Below, piece after piece: positions 7,484 through 14,197 of a DNA stretch of 34,337 nucleotides (within the stretch, counting starts at the first letter, position 1; every line of letters begins with the position of its first letter). The position numbers and the translations under genes were made by a program. The stretch is from Amycolatopsis sp. (GTDB lineage: Bacteria > Actinomycetota > Actinomycetes > Mycobacteriales > Pseudonocardiaceae). The DNA lies in assembly GCF_025464955.1 (NCBI RefSeq), contig NZ_JAODNM010000147.1:1-34337 (forward strand), written 5' to 3'. The notes below the pieces were generated by a model, which was not told the origin of the DNA, did not search any database, and worked only from the letters and a program-made list of their open reading frames with translations.

Positions 7484-8974
7484 TCGCCCAACGCCTCCCA
7501 GGCCGAGGTCCCCGGCTGCGCCGAGTGGTCCTCATCCGGGCGGACCACCTCACCGATCGAGGCCGAGGTGGCCAGGTGATCCACGATCGAGGGCAGGTCC
7601 TCCTCAGCGAACCGGCCCGCGATCGCCGCCAGCCCGAGGGTCTCGTCGACCCTCTGCGGATCCAGGGCGGCGGCGAGCTCGAGGGCCTTGACCATCTTGA
7701 CCCGAATCCGGGTGACGCCGGTCGAGGCGGCCTCCACCGGCCAGCGATGCGCACCTTCGCCCAGCGCGAGGAACGCGACCTCGGTCGCGGTCCGCGGCCG
7801 GATCTTCGGCGGCCGGGGCGACCCGGTGCACCGGGCGGCGGAGTAGTGCGCGTCGAGGATCCGCGGATTCCCCGGCGTGGAGAGCCGGTCGCGGGTGATC
7901 TCGGCCAGCCCGGACTTCGTCACTGCAGTGACGGAGCTCGTCGCTGACGACGCGCATCCAGACTCTGGTGCCCTGATGCCCGTCCGGGGTCGAATACCGC
8001 ACCGACCCGAACCTGACCGTCTGATCCGACTCGACGATCCGTTCCTCGCCCAGCGCCAGCGCATGCGGGCGTTCGGGCAGGACATGCAGATAAGCGCGTT
8101 CGATCGCCAACCGCGCGATCGGGGTCACCGCGGTCTCGCGGTGAACGCGGGCGTTGACCCGCTCGCACCACTCGAAACACGCGTCGGCCAGCTCGGCGAA
8201 CGAGGCGTACTCCGGTCGCAGGTTCGCGCTCGTCGGCACGAGGACAGCCTTGGCGATCTTGACGGTGTTCTCCGACCCGCCCTTGGATTCGGGATCGAAC
8301 GGCTCACAGGTCTCCACTTTGCAGCCGTAGTGCCGGCCCATCGAGACGATGTCGGGGTGACGGACCGGGACCCCGGCGACCCGATCCATCGTCACCGTCC
8401 GGGGGTTGTCGGTCAGCAGATACGTGGGGGCGCCGCCGATGCGCCGCAACATCATGTCCACACAGGACACCAGAGTTCCTAACGTCTGGTCCCAGACGGG
8501 GATCACCACCCGGAACCGCGACCAGGACAGCCATCCGCAGAACAGCTGCGTCCGCCGGCCGGCGACCTTCGGGCCCTCGCCCCAGTCGAATTGGCACCAC
8601 ATGCCCGGATCGGGGATCCAGGGTCGGTACTTGCGCCGGTGCCCGGCCTTCCACGCGGCCTTGGCTCGGGCCACCGCGCGGCGGGTGGTGCGGTCGGTGC
8701 CGGTGAACCCCATCGCGACCAGGCGTTCATGCACCACATCCGCACGGACTTTTCCCGCCGAGGCTTCCACGAGTTGCTCGATCTTCTCGGCGAACGGGTC
8801 GATCTTCGGCCGTGTCACCGGTCGCCCAGTCGGGTCGCCACCGGCGTCGCGGATCGCGACATACCGGGCGACGGTCTTCTCATCCACTCCGGTCAGCTGC
8901 GCGGCCGAGTGAGCGCAGCGTGTCAGGTCGAACGCTTCCAGAATCTCCATGATTTTCCTGTCAGACTTGGTCAC
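7480..8974 (-). pseudogene. istA: istA transposase of IS21 family, frameshifted
   Basis: The product starts at GTG 8974 with an N-terminal helix-turn-helix (CAHSAAQLTGVDEKTVARYVAIRD), then the DDE catalytic core: QFDWGEG, TDNPRTV and the ENTVKIAK Glu. In frame it reads through VWMRVVSDEL and then loses homology. IstA-like sequence (SGLAEITRDRLSTPGNPRILDAHYS... to AWEALGE) resumes in another frame and ends at 7480. Restoring the frame needs removal of one base near 7930-7940, where an extra C on the coding strand is the simplest explanation. Together with the broken istB, the element should be dead. A sequencing error cannot be excluded. Confidence 0.85.
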
Positions 8975-9563
8975 GAGGGGCCCTCCTCGGGCGGCTGGTC
9001 TGGAACCTCACAAACCAGAGCCAACCCGCCGGGCAGGGCCCCTCCCTGCATTGATCAACAGGGCGTGTCGCGCCCCACGGCCAAGTCCGTCAATCCGGAG
9101 ATTTCATGTCCGCCAGCCCGGAGCCCGATGTCTGCCCACCCGGATCTTCCGGCGTCCGCCGACAGAACGTTCTCCTCGCCACTTACGCTCCCCGGTCACC
9201 CGATGTGAACCGGTGAAGCGTGTTCCTTCGCGAGGACCCAGCACCGACGACACGCTCACCCTCCCGGTGGGGAATTACGTGAGCGACGCCCTGGGTAATT
9301 ACGTGAGCGAAAACCCCTCAGACCTGGGGAAATACTTGAGCGCTGACACTCCTGGGCCGCCATATGGCATCCCAGCGGATACGCGCACCGCAACATGCCT
9401 GACGTGCCTTGACCACCTGCATAGGCCACCACCAGGGGAAATTCACGATCACCCCTAGATAAGAGGTGATAACCGTAGGTTAGGCGAAGAATGGCTTCAT
9501 TCGCAGAGCGACCGTGCTGTAATCACGTGGCGGTCCGGGCCGGACGCACCTCACCAGGCTGTT
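8975..9563. other. Gene-free stretch: IS21 end and cluster-left spacer
   Basis: Positions 8975-9267 are the istA upstream region, with G/C-rich short palindromes (one around 8974-8990 over the istA ribosome site) but no supported gene. Positions 9268-9348 are the IS end repeats. Positions 9349-9563 are the spacer downstream of the aldo/keto reductase gene. They hold an imperfect inverted repeat (7-bp arms, one mismatch) at about 9453-9471 and a short GTCCG/CGGAC stem near 9533, either of which could terminate the minus-strand operon. Confidence 0.4.
9268..9342. repeat. Three 18-bp IS21 end repeats
   Basis: Three related 18-mers sharing TGGGxAAxTACxTGAGCG begin at 9268, 9292 and 9325, the first two differing at one position. 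Arrays like this at IS21 termini are bound by the IstA transposase. The outermost copy is 6 bp from the proposed tip at 9348. Confidence 0.75.
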
Positions 9564-10538
9564 TCAAGTGTCGTCGTCCATCAGTGCCGCAACCATCGGT
9601 GCGTAACGGTCCCCGCTGATCGCGGCGGCCGGAAAACTGTTTTCCAGCAAGGCCAGGTCCCGATCGGTCAGGGCGAGGTTCGTTGCTTCGAGGTTCTCTA
9701 CCAAGTGCCGCGGGGTCTTACACCCAACGAGGGCCAGGGGAGCTGAGCGCCGCGAGAGCACCCACGCCAGGGCGACCTGTGCCATGCTCGCCCCGTGACT
9801 GTCGGCGACCCCGCGCAGCGGGCCGAGCAGCGCGAGGTTGTGGCCGACGTGCTCGTCGAGGAACCGGGGAAAATTGTGGCGCCAGTCGCCCTCGTCGAGA
9901 TGACTCATGCCGTAGACGGCACCTGTAAGGAAACCCCGGCCCAGCGGCGCGTAGGCCCACAGTCGCACACCTAACTCCTCGGCCGCCGGCAGGATCGCTG
10001 GTTCTACGTGGCGCTCCCAAAGTGAGTACTCGGTGAGAAGTGCGGAGATCGGCTGCACGGCACAGGCGCGCCGTAACGTGCCGACGGCGACTTCGGACAG
10101 GCCGATCCCCCTGATTTTGCCCGCTTCCAGCAGCTCACCGAGCGCACCGACAGAGTCCTCGATTGGCACTTTCGGGTCCACCCACGCCAGACAGTAAAGG
10201 TCGAGGTGATCAGTGCCCAGGCGCTTGAGGGAGTTGTCGCATGCCGCGCGCAAGTACTCGGGCGAACCGTCGAGGATCTTGCCCTGCTCCGCGTCGGAGC
10301 GGATACCGGTCTTCACCGAGATCGTGATGTCGTCGCGATGGCCGGTCAGTGTGCGGCCGATCAGCTCTTCGTTGGCTCCGTCGCCGTAGTAGTCGGCAGT
10401 GTCGATCACGGCGATCCCGCTTTCCAATGCAGTGCAGATGGTGGCGGCGGTCTGCTCTGGATCCTCGATGCCATAGGCGCCGATCATGCCCAGGCAGCCG
10501 AGGCCCAGATCGCGAGTAGTGGTTTTAGGGTCAGACAC
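9564..10538 (-). CDS. Aldo/keto reductase lacking the catalytic histidine
   Basis: This 324-aa (beta/alpha)8 reductase of the short YajO/Tas-like type starts at GTG 10538, overlapping the glycosyltransferase end by 8 bp with AAAGGA upstream. Three members of the AKR tetrad are visible: Asp46 (IDTADYYG), Tyr51 and Lys76 (ISVKTGI). The fourth, normally His in LHRVDP, is Ala118 (CLAWVDP). The NADPH-binding end (VALVGCKTPRHLVENL) is intact. AKRs near glycosyltransferases can act on NDP-sugars (EryBII/TylCII-type 2,3-reductases) or on polyketide ketones. Loss of His is known to change chemistry in AKR1D1 (His to Glu), so a non-standard reduction is possible. It is the last gene of a P450-GT-AKR operon. 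Confidence 0.85.
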   Translation of the reverse strand: MSDPKTTTRDLGLGCLGMIGAYGIEDPEQTAATICTALESGIAVIDTADYYGDGANEELIGRTLTGHRDDITISVKTGIRSDAEQGKILDGSPEYLRAACDNSLKRLGTDHLDLYCLAWVDPKVPIEDSVGALGELLEAGKIRGIGLSEVAVGTLRRACAVQPISALLTEYSLWERHVEPAILPAAEELGVRLWAYAPLGRGFLTGAVYGMSHLDEGDWRHNFPRFLDEHVGHNLALLGPLRGVADSHGASMAQVALAWVLSRRSAPLALVGCKTPRHLVENLEATNLALTDRDLALLENSFPAAAISGDRYAPMVAALMDDDT

Positions 10539-11682
10539 CGGACAGTCCTTTCATCAGCGATCGTTCGAGCAGGCTGGCCACCTCGGTGGGGGCGGCCTGT
10601 GCGTGACAGTCTCGGGCGATCGAGCTGGCTCGGTCGGCGTAGCAGGGTGAATTGAGTACCAGTTCGACGAGCCTGGCGATCTCGCGTCCCGGAGTGGTGC
10701 TGCTGGCTTGAACACCGCATCCGCTGGCTACCAGGTGCTCGGCGTTCACGAACTGATCGGCGAAGTGCGGGATAGCTACCTGGGGGACGCCGAACGAGAG
10801 AGATGTCATGGTCGTTCCCGATCCGCCGTGGTGCACCACCGCGGCGCAGGTGCCCACGATGGCGGAGAGTGGAGTCCAGACCGCCTCGCGGACGGCCAGC
10901 GGCAGGCGCGTGGGATCACCCAATTTCGCTCGGTCCGATCCGCGCATGCCTACGACGACGTCGAGGTCACGCTCGACGAGGGAGGCGACGATGTCGGTCA
11001 CGAGCGTCCCGACGTCGCCGTATCGGGGCAGCATCGTGCCCAGCGTCACGAGAACACGGCGACGACCGGACCGGGTGAGCAGGTGCGGAGGTACTCGGGC
11101 TGCTCCGTTGTAGGCCACATACTTCATGGCCCAGTCCGGAGCGATCAACCTGTCTCGCAGGAAAGAGGGTGGGCACACGCCGATGCTCCGCCAACGGGGC
11201 CCCGGTTGGAGTCCCTGGCTGGCGAGGAAGTGGAACGCGGCCTGCCGCACGTCGGGGTGTAGCGGGATGCCCCAGTGGAACTCGACGTGGGGGCAGTCGA
11301 TCCGGGCGGCGGCGATGGCGGCCGCGTAGGCCGAGGTCTCGCTGACGATCACGTCGGGGCGCCACGCGGCGCCCAGCTCGGCCACGCCGGTGTGGGTGAG
11401 CGCCGCGAGCCGCCCGAAGCCCTGCCCGGTGCCCTGCCGGGCAGCACGCTCGGTGGGCGGCTGCCGTGGCGGGTCATCCCCGGCGTCTGGGCGCATCACC
11501 GCCGTCATGTCCATCGGAGGCGCGGTGGCTACGGCGGACAGGCCAGCCGCGGTGATTTCCGGTAGGAAGTTCTCGGGAGCGCCCACGAGGACTTCGTGCC
11601 CTGCGGCGCGCAGTGCCCACAGGAACGGCACCATCGGGAAGAAATGCCCCTCAGCGGGGTTTGTCACGGCCAGGACACGCAC
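10531..11682 (-). CDS. GT1-family (GT-B) macrolide/polyketide glycosyltransferase
   Basis: This 383-aa protein has the two-domain GT-B fold of antibiotic glycosyltransferases. The N-terminal acceptor domain begins VLAVTNPAEGHFFPMVPFLWALRAAGHEV. The C-terminal donor domain has TLGTMLPR, the HHGGSGTT signature (residues 284-291) and GVPQVAIPHFADQFVNAEHL. The GTG at 11682 is preceded by a GAGGAA ribosome site, 10 bp after the P450 stop, so the two are co-transcribed. It should attach an NDP-activated sugar to a phenolic or alcoholic oxygen of the aglycone, or form a C-glycoside. The downstream MycE- and MycF-like sugar methyltransferases fit a sugar that is O-methylated after transfer. The donor sugar is unknown because no deoxysugar genes are present. 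Confidence 0.9.
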   Translation of the reverse strand: MRVLAVTNPAEGHFFPMVPFLWALRAAGHEVLVGAPENFLPEITAAGLSAVATAPPMDMTAVMRPDAGDDPPRQPPTERAARQGTGQGFGRLAALTHTGVAELGAAWRPDVIVSETSAYAAAIAAARIDCPHVEFHWGIPLHPDVRQAAFHFLASQGLQPGPRWRSIGVCPPSFLRDRLIAPDWAMKYVAYNGAARVPPHLLTRSGRRRVLVTLGTMLPRYGDVGTLVTDIVASLVERDLDVVVGMRGSDRAKLGDPTRLPLAVREAVWTPLSAIVGTCAAVVHHGGSGTTMTSLSFGVPQVAIPHFADQFVNAEHLVASGCGVQASSTTPGREIARLVELVLNSPCYADRASSIARDCHAQAAPTEVASLLERSLMKGLSGV

Positions 11683-11692
11683 GAGGAGTTCC

Positions 11693-12940
11693 TCACCACT
11701 CGACGTCGAGGGTGCGGACCAACCGGTGCATACCCGGCCATAACGTCATCGCGTCATTCCCCGCCAGGCGCAGGCCAGAGTGCCGTCGCGCGAGCTCGCC
11801 AAACGCCGCGGTAAGCAGCGCCCGGGCGAGGTGCATACCCACACAGGATCGGGGCCCGTATCCGAAGGTCAGGTGCCGGTTCGGGCTGCGGTCGATCCGC
11901 AGCCGGCCGCCGTCCTCGAACTCCGCCTCGTCCCGGTTGGCCGATGGGAACACGACCATGACGTCGGTGCCGCTCTCCAACTTGACGCCGCCAAGGGCCA
12001 CCGGACACGTTGTGCGCCGGGTGAGCGCCTGGATGGGCGAGTCGAAACGGAGCAGTTCCTCGACCGCGGCCGGGGCGAGGGTCGGATCGGCGGCGAGCGC
12101 TTTCCAATCGTCCCTGTGGGTCAGCAGCTGGTAGACCCCGAGCCCGAACGACGACGTCGTCGTGCTCTGACCCGCCCCGATCAGCGCGATGAGCGTCTCG
12201 ACGGCCGTTCGTGCCGCTGCCTGGGGGCCGGGCGCGTCGGGGGAGTCTGCGATGGCGGTGAGGATCTGGGAGATGAGGTCCGTACCTCGGCGGGCCATGC
12301 GTTCGGCGACATAGCCGGTCAGTATGGTCTGGTAGGGCACGACCATGCGGGCGAGGTGCAGCTGCGTCGTCGCGTCCAACGCGGACCCCGCAGAGCTGAG
12401 CACGGACAGCGCGTACGCGCCCTCCACGAGCGCGGGCAGATCGTCGCCGCGGAAGCCAAGGGCTATCGCCTTCCCGTAGATCGGGAGCGGTCTTCCCACG
12501 GTCATCATCAGGTCCCCAGGCCCCTGATCGTCTAGCGCGTCGAGTAGCGCGAGTACCGTCGCTGAGAGCTCGGTGTGCATGGCGCGCACTCGCTCGGGGC
12601 TGAACGCGCGGGCGATCGGCTCGCGGGCTTTCAGCCGTGCCGCGTCGCCGGGCTCCTCATCCGGTGTGAACGGTGGGAACGCCTTCTGGAGCTCGGCCCG
12701 GGCGTCGTCGCTGAGGACCTCCATCACCCGCAGCACGCCGGCCATCGAGAAGGTATCCACAGCACCCAGCACCTGACGGACGTCGTCGTACCTGGTCACC
12801 ATATAGGCGCCGGTTGCGGGTGCGTAGAAGACCGCCTCCTCGCGCCGCGCCCTGGCGTAGAAATCCCACGGGGACGGTTGCAGCCGGATCGGGTCGTACT
12901 GGTCTCCGACCGTGGCGGGTTCAGGCGTGGTTCCGGACAT
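11693..12940 (-). CDS. Cytochrome P450 monooxygenase
   Basis: This 415-aa bacterial class I P450 starts at ATG 12940 with AAGGAGG seven bases upstream. Longer in-frame extensions lack a ribosome site. The I-helix reads AGQSTT (256-261), the ExxR motif is in EELLRF (294-298) and the heme loop is LTFGYGPRSCVG with Cys366. It hydroxylates or oxidatively couples an aromatic intermediate and needs external ferredoxin and reductase, which are not encoded here. Several segments resemble the P450 half of the fusion protein at 14198-17026, suggesting common ancestry within the cluster. It heads the minus-strand operon with the glycosyltransferase and AKR, divergent from the O-methyltransferase gene. 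Confidence 0.92.
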   Translation of the reverse strand: MSGTTPEPATVGDQYDPIRLQPSPWDFYARARREEAVFYAPATGAYMVTRYDDVRQVLGAVDTFSMAGVLRVMEVLSDDARAELQKAFPPFTPDEEPGDAARLKAREPIARAFSPERVRAMHTELSATVLALLDALDDQGPGDLMMTVGRPLPIYGKAIALGFRGDDLPALVEGAYALSVLSSAGSALDATTQLHLARMVVPYQTILTGYVAERMARRGTDLISQILTAIADSPDAPGPQAAARTAVETLIALIGAGQSTTTSSFGLGVYQLLTHRDDWKALAADPTLAPAAVEELLRFDSPIQALTRRTTCPVALGGVKLESGTDVMVVFPSANRDEAEFEDGGRLRIDRSPNRHLTFGYGPRSCVGMHLARALLTAAFGELARRHSGLRLAGNDAMTLWPGMHRLVRTLDVEW

Positions 12941-13024
12941 CGACAGCCTCCTTGTCCCGGTTCTCCTTTGAGACTCCGCCGCGCGTGTTGTGCGGTGATC
13001 GAGCATTGGTCGACCACCGGGAAT

Positions 13025-13049
13025 CACGGTGGGCTGGAGTGCCACCGTG
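13025..13049. promoter_or_regulatory. Inverted repeat in the P450/O-methyltransferase divergent gap
   Basis: Perfect 8-bp arms CACGGTGG (13025-13032) and CCACCGTG (13042-13049) separated by 9 bp lie within the 158-bp divergent intergenic region, 50 bp ahead of the TTG start of the methyltransferase gene. It could be an operator or a leader hairpin. I could not define -35/-10 elements with confidence here. Confidence 0.4.
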
Positions 13050-13098
13050 TGCGCTGGTGCCGAAGCCGGATGTAACTCCCCGAAGGCAGGTACCCGAG

Positions 13099-14157
13099 TT
13101 GACCAGGACTGAAATTACGGAGGTCGGAGCAGACCACGAGTCCGCGGCTCCCACCCCGCAGCACTTCCACGAAGTACTGCTTGCCTACTGCGGTTCGAAG
13201 GCGCTCATGTCGGCTGTGGAGATCGACTTGTTCTCCACGCTCGCCGGTGGAGTGACCATGACCGAAGACGAGCTCCGCAAGGAACTGAGCCTCCACCCGC
13301 GGTTGAGTCGGCACTTCCTGCAGGTGCTCGTCGCGCTCGAACTTATAGAAGAGAACGACGGCCACTACCGCAACAGCTCCGCCAGCGAGCGCTACCTCGA
13401 CCGCGCCAAGCCTACCTACGTCGGTGGTTTCGCCGAGACGACAAACGACACCTTCTATCCGGCTTGGGGCAAGCTCACGAAAGCCCTGCGCACCGGTCAG
13501 GCCCAGGCGCCGATCCCGCCGGACGACGGAGACCACTTGTTCCGGGTCAATGTGCACACCGAGGCCGACCGCGTGCGCCGGTTCATGACGGCCATGGACT
13601 CCCATAGCACCGCGATGGCAGGTGAGCTGTCTCGCCTGGTCTCTTGGGAGCAGTACGCGACTTTCGCCGACATCGGCGGCTGCCGCGGCAACCTCGCCGC
13701 CAACCTCGTCCTCGCCCAGCCCCACTTGAAGGGGATCTGCTTCGATCGCCCTCAGTCCGAACCGTTCTTCGACGAGCACATGGCCGCCCTCAACACCACG
13801 GATCGGGTCGGCTTCCAGGCCGGCGACTTCTTCGCCGATCCGCTGCCGCAGGTCGACGTGCTGATCCTCGGGCACGTGCTGCACGACTGGAGCCCCGAAA
13901 ATCGCGCGATCCTCATGCAGCGTGCGTACCGGGCGCTCAACCCCGGCGGGATCGTGGTCGTGTACGACCGCATGATCGACGGCTCGCCGCTCGACCTGCA
14001 CCGGCTCTTCTACAGCCTCACCTTCATGCTCGCGTCGGGCGGAGGCTCCGAGTACAGCGTCGAGCAGTGCTCGCAATGGCTTGCCGACGCCGATTTCCAG
14101 AACTCGGAGTGCCATCGAGTCCTCGCCGATCACTCAATCATCATCGGCCACCGCTGA
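13099..14157 (+). CDS. SAM-dependent O-methyltransferase (DnrK/TcmO type)
   Basis: This 352-aa protein is homologous in plan to plant COMT-like and actinomycete polyketide O-methyltransferases. It has an N-terminal dimerisation/winged-helix domain (ALMSAVEIDLFSTLAGG... LSRHFLQVLVALELIEE), then a Rossmann domain with motif I DIGGCRGNLA (191-200), an acidic end of beta-2 (GICFDRPQ), GDFFADPLP and HVLHDWSPENRAILMQRAYRALNPGG. It should methylate a phenolic oxygen of the aglycone. The preferred start is TTG 13099 with AAGGCAGG upstream, and upstream GTG codons lack ribosome sites and homology. It lies 40 bp before the FAD-P450 fusion gene and is probably co-transcribed with it. Motif I has Cys-Arg where most relatives have Gly-Thr. 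Confidence 0.88.
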   Translation: MTRTEITEVGADHESAAPTPQHFHEVLLAYCGSKALMSAVEIDLFSTLAGGVTMTEDELRKELSLHPRLSRHFLQVLVALELIEENDGHYRNSSASERYLDRAKPTYVGGFAETTNDTFYPAWGKLTKALRTGQAQAPIPPDDGDHLFRVNVHTEADRVRRFMTAMDSHSTAMAGELSRLVSWEQYATFADIGGCRGNLAANLVLAQPHLKGICFDRPQSEPFFDEHMAALNTTDRVGFQAGDFFADPLPQVDVLILGHVLHDWSPENRAILMQRAYRALNPGGIVVVYDRMIDGSPLDLHRLFYSLTFMLASGGGSEYSVEQCSQWLADADFQNSECHRVLADHSIIIGHR

Positions 14158-14197
14158 ACGGACGCCTTTTCCCACGACGACCACGAGAGGTGTGGAA

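Larger units (their letters stand above)
7140..9348 (-). mobile_element. IS21-family element, 3' part lost
   Basis: The element comprises the istA-istB pair and a surviving outer end at about 9348, where the last bases read CTGACA (IS21 ends usually finish ...CA). Internal to that end are three 18-bp repeats typical of IstA-binding sites. The other end is missing because istB is cut at about 7139 by the Tn554-type remnant. A long stretch of about 290 bp (8975-9267) separates istA from the end repeats and holds no gene that I can support. Confidence 0.7.

Noticed and set aside
13024..14133. A 369-codon open frame antisense to the O-methyltransferase
   Set aside because: No recognisable motifs, and the opposite strand encodes a clear methyltransferase.
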